The notes under the pieces are model-generated. The model was given only the letters and a program-made list of their open reading frames with translations. It was not told the origin of the DNA and did not search any database. 64,000 bases of DNA, from contig BMSM01000002.1 in NCBI GenBank assembly GCA_014649155.1, positions 434,001 to 498,000 of the forward strand, in the 5' to 3' direction. This DNA is from Streptomyces griseoviridis. GTDB lineage: Bacteria > Actinomycetota > Actinomycetes > Streptomycetales > Streptomycetaceae. Positions 1 to 8,037 of the stretch are shown here, piece by piece. The translations under genes and the position numbers were made by a program. The stretch's first letter is position 1; every line of letters begins with the position of its first letter.

Positions 1-188
1 GCTTGCGCCGCCTTGCGTTGACCGGCGCGTTCCGGCTGCCTACGCGGTGACCCCGCCGTATGTCTCGTGCGGAGGAGGCGGAGGGCTGTGCGCGGGGACA
101 TCCGGTAGGTGGCTGAGCGCAAAGAAACGAGCAGGGCGCGCAAGTACCTTGCTCATCGAGCGTCCGGAGGTGCGCCCGGTGGGGGAGG

Positions 189-835
189 TCAGGTGCCCAG
201 GTCGGCGTCGCGGGCGCGGGTCATCGCGTCGTCGCGGTTGCTGACCTGGAGCTTGGCGAAGACGTGCGACACGTGGTTGCGCACCGTCTGGTCCGACGGG
301 GCCAGATGACGGGTGATCCGCCGGTTGGTGTGCCCGCGGGCCGGCAGATCGAGGATCTCCCGCTCCCGGCCGGTCAGCCGGGGGAAGGCCAGCCGGCCGG
401 GGAACGCGGGGATCGCGGAGAAGTACGTGCCCAGCCGTTCGGCGATGGAGGCGCTGAACACCGCGCCTCCATCGGCCACCGTCCGTACCGCGCGCAGCAG
501 TTCGTCCCGGGACGCCTCCTCGGCCACACAGCCGTGCGCGCCCGCGCGCGGCGCCGCCACCTCGTCGTCGTCCTCGAACCGGGAGACGACGAGCACCCGT
601 GGCCGGGGGCCGGCCGTCCCCGAGGTGATCGCGCGGATCGCCTCCACGCCCGCGTCCGGGGCGCTCGCGGCTCCATGAGGACCACCTGCACGGCGCGGCC
701 GAGCCGGGTGACGGTCTCGACCGCCCCCTCGCCGCTGCCCGCCTCCCCGACCACCGCCAGGTCGTCCTCGGTGTCCAGGGCGACCCGCAGTCCCTGGAGG
801 AACAGGGGACGGTGGTCGACGATGAGCACACCCAC
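189..835 (-). pseudogene. NarL/LuxR-type response regulator, frameshifted
   Basis: A GTG at 835 opens a receiver domain beginning VGVLIVDHRPLFLQGL, typical of NarL-family regulators. Near 660-672 the reading frame changes: after VVLMEPRAP the receiver continues in another frame (DAGVEAIRAI) and runs to a C-terminal LuxR helix-turn-helix, LTGREREILDL...TVRNHVSHVFAKL. A one-base indel therefore splits the gene. The expected phosphoacceptor Asp after VVLM is Glu here (MEPR), so phosphorylation may already have been lost. No partner sensor kinase lies inside the window. It is either a genuine pseudogene or a sequencing error at a GC-rich run; family assignment is firm, intactness is not. Confidence 0.75.
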
Positions 836-1210
836 GGCCACGGCCTCAGCTCGGGCCCCTTCGCACCATGTCGTCAATAAGGCTAGGTGCTTCCCCTTTT
901 GGTCCAGGAGTGTCCTTTCCGGTCGTCTACCTGCCCGCTCGATGACGGTTCCGGAGCGGATCGGGACCGTCTCGAATCGAACGCGCGCCAACGGGTGGCT
1001 CCGGCGTGCGAGAACCGGCACCGGTGTGGTGGGTTTGAGCGCGGTGGTGCTGGTTCCGGCGGGCGCTCCCCGGCCCGGTCGGTGTGCCGGTGGGGCGACG
1101 GACGGCCGGTCGGTGAAGCGACTCGAATCCGACGTGGGGGACGCGGCGCGGGCGCGGCGCGGGACACGGTGTGTCGGGCCGGGGCCGGAGCGGGCGGGGT
1201 GATTGATTGC

Positions 1211-1255
1211 GTACGCGGGCTATTGTGTATGCGGGTATACGCGCAGTGATAATAT
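1211..1255 (+). promoter_or_regulatory. AT-rich promoter with GTATGCGGG-like direct repeats
   Basis: This is the only AT-rich patch in the roughly 530-bp gap before the old yellow enzyme gene. GTACGCGGGC (1211-1220) is followed by GTATGCGGGT (1227-1236) and by GTATACGCGC. A -35-like TTGTGT (1223-1228) and a -10-like GATAAT (1248-1253) can be placed with a 19-bp spacer. The repeats are spaced 16 bp apart and could be regulator half-sites; this is inference. The rest of 836-1367 shows no convincing gene. Confidence 0.4.
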
Positions 1256-1367
1256 CTACGTGTGCAAACTGGTGCGAGGGGCCGGTACCGCCCGCTCGCA
1301 CCGGCTGCCGAGGCATGGCCCCGGGGCCGCACCGTGCCTGCTTTCCGTCGTCACCAGGAGATTTTCT

Positions 1368-2444
1368 GTGAGTTCTCTCTTCGAGCCCTACACGCTGCGT
1401 TCGGTGACCGTGCCCAACCGGGTGTGGATGCCGCCCATGTGCCAGTACTCCGCCGCCCCCGACGGTCTGTCCCAGGGCGTGGCCGACGACTGGCACTTCC
1501 AGCACTACGGCGCCCGCGCGGCGGGCGGTACGGGGCTGATCATCGTGGAGGCCACCGGCATCGCGCCCGAGGGCCGCATCTCCCCGCAGGACCTCGGCCT
1601 GTGGAACGAGACGCAGGCAGGCGGGCTGCGCCGGATCACCGACTTCCTCAAGAGCCAGGGCACCGTCCCCGGCATCCAGCTCGCCCACGCCGGCCGGAAG
1701 GCCTCGACCAGCCGGCCGTGGCAGGGCGACCGCCCGGTCGGACCGGACGAGCACGGCTGGACGCCGGTCGGCCCGAGCGCCGAACCCTACCCCGGCCTGA
1801 AGGTCCCGCACGCGCTGACCGTCGAGGAGATCCAGGACACCCTCGACAAGTGGCGCGCCTCCGCCCGGCTCGCGCTCGCCGCCGGCTTCCAGGTCGTCGA
1901 GATCCACGGCGCCCACGGCTACCTCATCGGCAACTTCCTCTCCCCGCACAGCAACCGGCGCACCGACGCGTACGGCGGCAGCTTCGAGAACCGCATCCGC
2001 TACGCCGTCGAGGTCGTCGACGCCGTACGGGAGGTCTGGCCCGACGACCTCCCCCTGTTCTTCCGCCTCTCGGCCACCGACTGGCTGGAGGAGGGCGGCT
2101 GGACCCCGGACGACTCCGTGGCCCTCGCCCGGGTGCTCACCGAGCACGGCGTCGACCTGATGGACGTCTCCACCGGCGGCAACGCGGCCGGGGTGACCAT
2201 CCCGGTCGGCCCCGACTACCAGGTGCCGTTCGCCGCCCGCATCAAGCGGGAGACGGACATGCCCGTGGCGGCGGTCGGCGAGATCTCCGACCCCGGCCAG
2301 GCGGAGAAGATCCTCGCCGCCGGTGACGCCGACGCGGTCCTGATCGGCCGGCAGTTGCTGCGCGAGCCCACCTGGGCCCGGCGCGCCGCCCGCGAACTCG
2401 GCGGCGACGTGCGCATTCCCCCGCAGTACGGCTGGCGTCCCTGA
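1368..2444 (+). CDS. NADH:flavin oxidoreductase, old yellow enzyme family, YqjM type
   Basis: A 358-aa FMN-dependent ene-reductase expected to reduce activated C=C bonds (enals, enones, maleimides) with NAD(P)H in the cytoplasm. The start is GTG 1368, eight bases after AGGAG (1356-1360). The N-terminal PNRVWMPPMCQYSA contains Cys25, the redox-tuning Cys of the YqjM ('thermophilic-like') class. HAGRKAS supplies the conserved Arg, EIHGAHGYL gives substrate-anchoring His180/His183, and the YGGSFENR and DAVLIGRQLL blocks complete the TIM-barrel FMN site. Length is normal for the class. It stands alone, so the physiological substrate cannot be read from context. Confidence 0.93.
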   Translation: MSSLFEPYTLRSVTVPNRVWMPPMCQYSAAPDGLSQGVADDWHFQHYGARAAGGTGLIIVEATGIAPEGRISPQDLGLWNETQAGGLRRITDFLKSQGTVPGIQLAHAGRKASTSRPWQGDRPVGPDEHGWTPVGPSAEPYPGLKVPHALTVEEIQDTLDKWRASARLALAAGFQVVEIHGAHGYLIGNFLSPHSNRRTDAYGGSFENRIRYAVEVVDAVREVWPDDLPLFFRLSATDWLEEGGWTPDDSVALARVLTEHGVDLMDVSTGGNAAGVTIPVGPDYQVPFAARIKRETDMPVAAVGEISDPGQAEKILAAGDADAVLIGRQLLREPTWARRAARELGGDVRIPPQYGWRP

Positions 2445-2551
2445 TCCACCGGGGCACCGGAGGCCGGTAGCCAGGGGAGCGCCGGGCGCCGGTCCCGGCC
2501 GTGCCCGCGTGTGCGCCGCCGGGGACTGAGTGGGCGCTCTATCGTGTTCCG

Positions 2552-3190
2552 GTGCGATGTGTCCCCCGCTGGGCCCTGCTCTCCTCCGGGTGCGCGCCCG
2601 TCCTGCTCGTCGCGGGCTGGACGGGCGCCGCGTCGTTCGAAGGCTCCGCCTACGACCCCCTCACCCAGACGATCAGCGTCCTGGCCGCCCCGGGGAGCCC
2701 CGGCTACTGGCTGATGACCGGGGCGCTGCTCGCCCTCGGCGTCTGCCATCTGCTGTCCGCCTGGGCACTGCGGCCCGCCGCGACCCCGGGCCGCCTGGCG
2801 CTGGGCGGCGGCGGGCTCGTCGCGTTCGTGGTGGTCGTGCTGCCCGCGCCGAGCAGCGGGGGCTCCCTGCGGCACGGCTCGGTGGCCGTGATCGGGTTCA
2901 CCCTGCTGGCGCTCTGGCCGGTGCTGGCCGCGCGGGGCGGCGGCACCGCGACTCCCTGGGCCCTGCGGCCCGGACCGGCGCTCGCGGCGACGGCCGTGAT
3001 GGCCGCATGCGGCCTCTGGTACATCGTCGAGACACAGCGGCACGGCGCCGCGGGCCTCGCGGAACGCGTGACGACCTTCGCCCAGTCGGTGTGGCCGCTC
3101 ATGGTGGTCACCTCGTGCCTCACCCGCGCCGGGACCCCGCCCCCGCGGCGCGCGGAGCGGCCCGCCGGTCAGCCGCGGAGCCGCCCGTGA
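2552..3190 (+). CDS. DUF998 family integral membrane protein
   Basis: About 212 aa from GTG 2552, with roughly six hydrophobic helices: WALLSSGCAPVLLVAGW, then PGYWLMTGALLALGVCHLLS, LALGGGGLVAFVVVVLP, VAVIGFTLLALWPVLA, ALAATAVMAACGLWYIVE and the last near the C-terminus. The YDPLTQTISVLAAPGSPGYW block between helices 1 and 2 is characteristic of DUF998. Function is unknown. An in-frame GTG lies at 2501, but neither start has a well-placed ribosome site. A TATCGT box at 2540-2545 would place a transcript start at about 2552, so a leaderless message is plausible. Confidence 0.82.
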   Translation: MRCVPRWALLSSGCAPVLLVAGWTGAASFEGSAYDPLTQTISVLAAPGSPGYWLMTGALLALGVCHLLSAWALRPAATPGRLALGGGGLVAFVVVVLPAPSSGGSLRHGSVAVIGFTLLALWPVLAARGGGTATPWALRPGPALAATAVMAACGLWYIVETQRHGAAGLAERVTTFAQSVWPLMVVTSCLTRAGTPPPRRAERPAGQPRSRP

Positions 3191-3250
3191 CCGCGGGGCG
3201 GCCGGGCCTGCCGCCGGCGCCGGCCCCGGTGGCGTCCCGCGCACCGGTCG

Positions 3251-3475
3251 TCAGACCCCTCGCGTCCACACGTCCGGGCCGCCGCCACGCCAGTCGATCA
3301 TCAGGGAGCGGACCACGTCCATCTCGTCCCACCCCTGGAGCCCGGCCTCCTGGAGGAAGCGGGCGACGTCCGTCACGCTGTACGCCCGGCCCAGGATCTC
3401 GCCGTCCACCCGCACCCGTCGGCCCCCCTCGTCGTCCGGCGGATACACGGTCACCGGACGGGTCGTCGCAGCCAT
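3251..3475 (-). CDS. Small conserved hypothetical protein
   Basis: 74 aa, with no signal peptide or membrane segment. It contains a short mixed alpha/beta sequence (YSVTDVARFLQEAGL then DEMDVVRSLMIDWRGGGP). The gene starts 14 bp after the stop of the upstream alpha/beta hydrolase on the same strand and is probably co-transcribed with it. I recognise the sequence style as a Streptomyces small protein but cannot assign a function. Confidence 0.6.
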   Translation of the reverse strand: MAATTRPVTVYPPDDEGGRRVRVDGEILGRAYSVTDVARFLQEAGLQGWDEMDVVRSLMIDWRGGGPDVWTRGV

Positions 3476-3489
3476 GTCGCGGTCCGGGG

Positions 3490-4317
3490 TCAGCTCTTGA
3501 GGAAGTCGAGCAGATCCCGGTTGAACCGCTCCTTGTCGCCGTCGACCATCGCGATGCCGTGCGAGCCGCCCTCGTACACCTTCAGCGTCGCCTGCGGGAT
3601 GATCCGCGCGGCCTTGCGGGCGGTGGCGTCGATCGGGACGATCTGGTCGTCGTCGCCGTGCACGATCAGCGTCGGCACGTCGAACCTGCGGCAGTCCTCG
3701 TGGAAGTCGGTGTAGCCGAAGGCGTCCACGCAGTCGACGCCGCCCGTGATCGCCTGCTGCATCGCCATGTACCAGAACGCGTCCTTGTTGCCCTGCGTCA
3801 CCTTGTTCCCCTCGCGGTTCGCGGAGAAGAACCCGACCGCGGTGTCCTGCCAGAACTGCGAGCGCTCCTTGAGGATGCCGGCCTTGATGCCGTCCAGCAC
3901 CGAGCCCGGCACCCCCTCGGGGTTGTCCGGGCCCTGCGCCATCAGCGGGGTGACGGCGGAGAGCAGCACGGCCGACCTGACCCGCGAGGTGCCGTGCCGG
4001 CCGATGTACCGCGCGAGTTCACCGCCGCCCATCGAGTGGGCGACCAGGGTGACGTCGCGCAGGTCGAGATGGGTGACGAGGTCCTCCAGGTCGTCCGCGA
4101 AGGTGTCGAAGTCGTAGCCGTCGTACACCGGTGTGGAACGCCCGTGGCCCCGGCGGTCGTGGGCGATCCCCCGGAAGCCCGCGTCGGCGACCGCCTTGAG
4201 CTGGTCCTGCCAGGCGTCGCCGTTGAGTGGCCACCCGTGGATGAAGACGACCGGACGTCCGCTGCCCCAGTCCTTGTAGAAGATCTCGACTCCGTCACGC
4301 GTCGTGCAGATGGGCAT
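3490..4317 (-). CDS. Alpha/beta hydrolase, non-heme chloroperoxidase/esterase type
   Basis: 275 aa, the usual length for this family of cofactor-free haloperoxidase/perhydrolase-like esterases. It opens MPICTTRDGVEIFYKDWG. The oxyanion strand is FIHGWPLNGDAW, the nucleophile elbow AHSMGGGE gives Ser95, the acid is in GDDDQIVP (Asp224) and the catalytic His253 is in GGSHGIA: a complete triad. GAGGAGCGAG precedes ATG 4317. A paralogue with the same N-terminal signature lies at 13693-14517, but there the nucleophile is Cys. The natural ester substrate is unknown; peroxidase activity in this family is usually incidental. Confidence 0.9.
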   Translation of the reverse strand: MPICTTRDGVEIFYKDWGSGRPVVFIHGWPLNGDAWQDQLKAVADAGFRGIAHDRRGHGRSTPVYDGYDFDTFADDLEDLVTHLDLRDVTLVAHSMGGGELARYIGRHGTSRVRSAVLLSAVTPLMAQGPDNPEGVPGSVLDGIKAGILKERSQFWQDTAVGFFSANREGNKVTQGNKDAFWYMAMQQAITGGVDCVDAFGYTDFHEDCRRFDVPTLIVHGDDDQIVPIDATARKAARIIPQATLKVYEGGSHGIAMVDGDKERFNRDLLDFLKS

Positions 4318-4535
4318 GGGACTCGCTCCTCGCGGGGAAGGGGAGGGGCACCGCGCGTTCCGGTGCCGTGTTCTCAGCAGAGTCCAGCCGGCCCGGTCGC
4401 GCAATCCGCGGACCCGTCCGGCGCCCTCCGTTGCGCCGACCGGGTGAGCGGTCCCTTCCCTCCCGGGGGCGGGACGCGGGGTCAGGGTCGTGACCGATCC
4501 GGTACGGAGACACGCCCAGAAGGGGGTCGCGGCGA

Positions 4536-5102
4536 ATGAGCGGGACGACGGGCGGGGCGACGGGCGGGACCGTGACGGCGGTCAGCAGCAACGGCGAGTA
4601 CTCCTTCACCAAACCCAACCGGCCGAGCATCACCCTGCTGGCCGGCCTGGGCGTGGAGGGCGACGTGCACGCCGGGGTGACCGTCAAGCACCGCTCTCGC
4701 GTCGCGCAGGACCCGACCCAGCCCAACCTGCGCCAGGTCCACCTCATCCACGAGGAACTGTTCGCCGAGGTCGCCGACGAGGGCTTCGAGGTGACCCCGG
4801 GCGACCTCGGCGAGAACGTCACCACCCGCGGCATCGACCTGCTCGCCCTGCCGGCCGGTGCCCTGCTGCGCCTCGGCGACACGGCGGTGGTGGAGGTGAC
4901 CGGCCTGCGCAACCCCTGCCTCCAGATCGATCGCTTCCAGGGCGGCCTGCTCAGGCGGGTCGTGGGCCGCGACGAGACCGGCCGCCTCGTGCGCAAGGCC
5001 GGGATCATGGGCGTCGTGAAGGTGGGCGGCGTGGTCCGCCCCGGCGACCCGGTCGTGGCGGAACTCCCCAGCGGGCCGCACCGGCCGCTGGACCGGGTCT
5101 GA
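4536..5102 (+). CDS. MOSC domain-containing protein
   Basis: 188 aa, compact single MOSC (MoCo sulfurase C-terminal) domain. Recognisable blocks are GVEGDVHAG (residues about 40-48), the GDLGENVTTRGIDL segment (about 88-102), and the conserved Cys in TGLRNPCLQID (about 128). The family binds or transfers sulfur on molybdenum-linked substrates (YiiM-like proteins act in N-hydroxylated base detoxification). Start ATG 4536 follows a GGGGGT stretch. It diverges from the hydrolase at 4317; no molybdenum enzyme is adjacent, although a molybdopterin oxidoreductase occurs at 37 kb. Confidence 0.9.
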   Translation: MSGTTGGATGGTVTAVSSNGEYSFTKPNRPSITLLAGLGVEGDVHAGVTVKHRSRVAQDPTQPNLRQVHLIHEELFAEVADEGFEVTPGDLGENVTTRGIDLLALPAGALLRLGDTAVVEVTGLRNPCLQIDRFQGGLLRRVVGRDETGRLVRKAGIMGVVKVGGVVRPGDPVVAELPSGPHRPLDRV

Positions 5103-5166
5103 CCCGTGGCCCCGCCCCTTCGGTCTCAGGGCCGGGCCGCATCGCTCAGCCCGCACCGAGCCACCC

Positions 5167-5302
5167 CGTCCTGACGGACACGCGTCCTGACGGACACGCG
5201 TCCTGACGGACACGCGTCCTGGCGGCCTCGCGGCCTGGCGGCCTCGCGGCCTCGCGGCCTCGCGGCCTCGCGGCCTCGCGGCCTCGCGGCCTCGCGGCCC
5301 CG
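5167..5302. repeat. Two-stage minisatellite
   Basis: Three perfect copies of the 16-bp unit CGTCCTGACGGACACG (5167-5214) run through a transitional unit (5215-5222) into ten 8-bp units, mostly CGGCCTCG (5223-5302), with variants CGGCCTGG at 5231 and CGGCCCCG at the end. It lies between the MOSC gene and the YeeE promoter. The 16-mer contains a CGTCC/GGACACG imperfect inverted repeat. Slippage-prone; no coding capacity is inferred. Confidence 0.9.
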
Positions 5303-5368
5303 CTGAGGCCCGCTGTGATGACAGCCACGCTGTCTCAAAAGAGCATCCGCATGCCGAGACGGCGTGGC

Positions 5369-5394
5369 TTGTGGAGGTGCCCGTTCCGTATATT
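5369..5394 (+). promoter_or_regulatory. Promoter for leader ORF and YeeE gene
   Basis: TATATT at 5389-5394 is a good -10 box with TTGTGG (5369-5374) or TGGCTT (5365-5370) as possible -35 elements (spacers 14 or 18 bp). Transcription would begin at about 5401-5402, exactly at the ATG of the leader ORF, implying a leaderless message. Confidence 0.5.
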
Positions 5395-5401
5395 CGCACG
5401 C

Positions 5402-5485
5402 ATGTCTGCTCCGGCCGCCCTGCTGTGCCTCGCGCTCTTCGCGAACTCCGCGTGGTGTGTCGACGACGGTCTCTGTCGCCCCTGA
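5402..5485 (+). CDS. Putative 27-aa leader peptide with three Cys codons
   Basis: Short ORF beginning MSAPAALLCLALF and ending CVDDGLCRP, with Cys at positions 9, 19 and 25. It ends 84 bp before the start of the sulfur-transporter gene and begins where the promoter predicts the transcript start. Actinobacteria are known to use leaderless Cys-containing leader ORFs to sense cysteine supply in front of sulfur genes; this ORF fits that architecture. Translation has not been shown, and a short chance ORF remains possible. Confidence 0.45.
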   Translation: MSAPAALLCLALFANSAWCVDDGLCRP

Positions 5486-5569
5486 CGCCCGCCCCGTCCG
5501 CGCCGCCGCGCCGCCGGGCGCCCCGTGCCCCCGCCCGTCGCCCCCGAGCACCACCGCCGGAGACCCTTC

Positions 5570-6862
5570 GTGACCACCGCCCCGCCCGCCGGGCCGGCCG
5601 CGCCGCCGCGCGCACCCGCCGGCCTGTTCACCCCGTCCCCCACCTCCGCGCCCCGGCCGCAGGCCCCGCCACTGCCCGCGATCCGGCGCATGCCCCTCGC
5701 CGTGGCCGGACTGCTGGCCGCAGCCCTGACCGCGTACGTCTGGTCCGCGCACGGCGCCAAGCCCGGCGTCCTGCTCCTGCTGGGCCTCGGCCTCGGTGTC
5801 GCCCTCTTCCACTCCCGCTTCGGCTTCACCTCCGCCTGGCGGCAGCTCGTCGCGGTCGGCAACGGCACCGGACTGCGGGCGCACACCCTGCTGCTCGGCA
5901 CCACCGCCACGCTCTTCGCGGTCATCATCGGCACCGGCACCGGACTGTTCGGCGCCCAGCCCGCGCCGTCGGGCGGCTCGCTCGGTGTCGGCCTGGTCGC
6001 CGGGTCGGCGCTCTTCGCCGTCGGCATGCAGCTCGGCGGCGCCTGCGCCTCCGGAACCCTCTTCGCCGTCGGCTCCGGACAGACCTCGGTGGTGCTGACC
6101 CTCGGGGGATTCATCGCCGGCGCCACGCTCGCGGCCTGGCAGTTCGACCTCTGGAAGGACCTGCCGGCCTGGGACCCGGTCGTCCTGTCCGACCACATCG
6201 GCTGGTTCGGCTCCTGGGCCGTGACGATCGCCGCGCTGCTGCTCGTCGTCTTCGTCTCGCGCCGCGTCCAGGCCCGACGCAACCCGCCGCCGCTCGGCCC
6301 GGTCCCCTCGGCGCGCACCGCCGCCGTCCGGGCGCTGCGCGGGTCCTGGCCGCTGGCGGCCGGCGCCCTGGTCCTGTCCGTGCTCGGCGCGGGCGTGCTG
6401 CTGGTCTCCGGCGGCGCCTGGGGTGTCACCAGCGCCTTCAGCCTGTGGGGCTCGGAACTGGTCGGCGCGCTCGGCGGCCACCCGGAGAACTGGACCTGGT
6501 GGCGGCAGCCCGGCAACGCCCAGATGCTGGCGGGCCCCGTCCTCGCCGACAAGACCACGCTCACCGACGTCGGCATCATGATCGGCGCGGCCGTCGCCGC
6601 GGCCCTCGGCGGCACCTGGGCCCTGCACCGCGGCATCCCCTGGCGTACGGCGGTGGCGTCCGTGCTCGGCGGAGTGCTGATGGGCGTCGGTGCCCGGCTC
6701 GCCGGCGGCTGCAACATCGGCGCCTATCTGGCGGGCATCGCCTCCGGCAGCCTCAGCGGCTGGGTCTGGGGCGCCTTCGCCCTGGCCGGCACGTGGGTCG
6801 GTCTCAAGCTGCGTCCGCTGTTCGGACTGGGCAATCCCAAGCCGGGCGACGGCGTCTGCTGA
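5570..6862 (+). CDS. YeeE/YedE family sulfur-compound transporter
   Basis: 430 aa, polytopic (about nine to ten hydrophobic helices) after a Pro/Ala-rich N-terminal tail. The two family hallmarks are present: Cys159 in QLGGACASGTLF and Cys381 in LAGGCNIGAYLAG, the cysteines that relay thiosulfate through TsuA-type channels. Inferred role is uptake of thiosulfate or a related sulfur species across the cytoplasmic membrane. Start GTG 5570 was chosen because it follows GGAGAC and removes a 15-residue unstructured extension. No TusA or rhodanese partner is adjacent. A Cys-bearing leader ORF upstream suggests sulfur-responsive control. Confidence 0.9.
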   Translation: MTTAPPAGPAAPPRAPAGLFTPSPTSAPRPQAPPLPAIRRMPLAVAGLLAAALTAYVWSAHGAKPGVLLLLGLGLGVALFHSRFGFTSAWRQLVAVGNGTGLRAHTLLLGTTATLFAVIIGTGTGLFGAQPAPSGGSLGVGLVAGSALFAVGMQLGGACASGTLFAVGSGQTSVVLTLGGFIAGATLAAWQFDLWKDLPAWDPVVLSDHIGWFGSWAVTIAALLLVVFVSRRVQARRNPPPLGPVPSARTAAVRALRGSWPLAAGALVLSVLGAGVLLVSGGAWGVTSAFSLWGSELVGALGGHPENWTWWRQPGNAQMLAGPVLADKTTLTDVGIMIGAAVAAALGGTWALHRGIPWRTAVASVLGGVLMGVGARLAGGCNIGAYLAGIASGSLSGWVWGAFALAGTWVGLKLRPLFGLGNPKPGDGVC

Positions 6863-6928
6863 CCGGACACCGGCCGGGTGTGCCCGCGCCGCCGGTACCC
6901 GCCGGCCCGCGGGCGCGTCCCGATGCGC

Positions 6929-7268
6929 TCAGTACCTCTCGCACGGCCCGCCGTCGACCGCGACGACCGTGGCGCCGACGAACGACGTGCTGACGAACGA
7001 CGCGTAGTGGGGCAGCAGCGGGCGTTCACCTTGACGGTGAGGACGAACTGCCTTGCTCCACACCGGAGTTGCCGGTCAAGCCCACCACGCCGTGCTTGGC
7101 GGGCCGCGTCCCCGACTGGTTGCCGACGCCCCGGATGCCGCCGTCCGACGCGGCGTCGCTCACATCGGCGGTGACCCGCAGCACCTCGGTGCCGGGCGAC
7201 GCCTGCTCGATCAGTCCCGTGCCGTCGCCGGTGATGACGACGGCCTTGCCGTCGGACCTGTTCGTCAC
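6929..7268 (-). pseudogene. Short-chain dehydrogenase/reductase remnant
   Basis: Read on the minus strand this shows SDR landmarks in order but with most of the sequence missing: KAVVITGDGTGL (a degraded dinucleotide-binding TGxxxGxG), LRVTADVSDAA, then PAKHGVVGLTG (the active-site region without its Tyr). In another frame it shows the C-terminal strand ASFVSTSFVGATVVAVDGGP ending at TGA 6929. Internal deletions and at least one frameshift make it non-functional. It lies at the left edge of the damaged island. Confidence 0.75.
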
Positions 7269-7402
7269 GAGGAGACCTCCTCGAAGGGCGAGGTGCGCGA
7301 TCGGTGATCTCCGGGGCCGTCGTCCGCCGGGCAGGGTGCGTGGGCCGGGGTCGTGGGGCTGAGGTCCGTGGTCGCCGCCGCTGTGCCGGCTACCACCGCG
7401 TC

Positions 7403-7484
7403 ACCGTGGAGCGGCTTGCGGCCCGGTCCCGGCGCCACCCGGATGACGCTGTACCGCTGGTGGCCGGACCAAGGTGGCCGTGGT
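7403..7484 (+). pseudogene. TetR-family regulator N-terminal HTH fragment
   Basis: TVERLAARS in one frame is followed, after a single-base frame change, by GATRMTLYRWWPD, the recognition helix and following helix of a TetR DNA-binding domain. The reading then breaks off into a dispersed repeat. No ligand-binding domain follows. The fragment is convergent with the SDR remnant and may once have regulated it. Confidence 0.5.
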
Positions 7485-7531
7485 CGGCCTCGGGGAACAT
7501 CGGTACAGCGGTCAACGCTGAGCCCGTGATC
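7485..7531 (+). repeat. Dispersed 48-bp repeat, copy A
   Basis: Matches the reverse complement of 20748-20795 at about 44 of 48 positions with one single-base gap (shared core GAACATCGGTACAGCGGTCA). It directly follows the TetR HTH fragment. Its origin is not recognised; both copies sit in degenerate DNA. Confidence 0.75.
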
Positions 7532-7545
7532 ATGGCGTCTACCGC

Positions 7546-7890
7546 ATGGTGGCGACGGACAACGCCTCATACGCCGACATGGTGTTCGGCTTGGTCAAGA
7601 TCCTCGGCCACAACTTCAGCCCCCGCTTCCGTGACCTGGACGATCAGCGGTTCTGGCGGGCCACGATGCCCGGCGTTCAGACGGGCACTTACGGTGCGGT
7701 GGAGGACCTGGCCCCCAACCGGGTCAACCCGAACAAGGTGATCACGCACTGGCCGGACATGCTGAAGGTCGCCGGTTCCCTGGTGACCGACCAGGTCCGT
7801 GCCTACGACCTGCTGCGCATGTTCGGCGGTGAGGGGGGCCCGACCCCGCTGGGGACGGCGTTCGCGGAGTACGGGCGGGTCGCGAAACTG
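7546..7890 (+). pseudogene. Tn3-family transposase fragment
   Basis: About 115 residues of the conserved C-terminal DDE region of Tn3-type transposases: TDNASYADMVFGL, PRFRDLDDQRFW, GTYGAVEDLAPNRVN, ITHWPDMLKVAGSL, VRAYDLLRMFG and PLGTAFAEYGRVAK. Homology stops abruptly after that, where DNA unrelated to Tn3 begins, and the N-terminal two thirds are absent. Inactive. It marks past Tn3-element activity in the island. Confidence 0.88.
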
Positions 7891-7917
7891 CCACTCCCGG
7901 AAAGACAACGGCTCCTA

Positions 7918-8037
7918 AGCGAGCCGTCGGCCGGATGTCAGTCAGCTGACGGAGGCTGTCGGCACGGTGGCCGAGCCATTCTCGTGGAGACATCGAAGCC
8001 GCCCGGTACCCGGGCGGGACCACGAGGAGCGGACCAT
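7918..8037 (+). repeat. Duplicated 120-bp upstream region, copy 1
   Basis: Identical to 13575-13694 at 118 of 120 positions. It holds the perfect palindrome GTCAGCTGAC (7941-7950), a near-palindromic CGCCCGGTACCCGGGCG (about 8000-8016) and the ribosome site GAGGAG (8024-8029). Here the base after the repeat changes the expected ATG to ATC at 8036-8038. It supplies the upstream region of the aldehyde dehydrogenase gene. Confidence 0.95.

Noticed and set aside
1211..1255. tRNA or small structured RNA in the AT-rich patch before the old yellow enzyme gene
   Set aside because: No cloverleaf or stable fold is apparent; promoter and repeat elements explain the composition better.
5223..5302. Possible CRISPR array
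   Set aside because: Units are 8 bp with no spacers; it is a simple tandem repeat.
7053..7362. Plus-strand small ORFs opposite the SDR remnant
   Set aside because: The minus strand shows ordered SDR motifs; the plus-strand readings are complements without homology.
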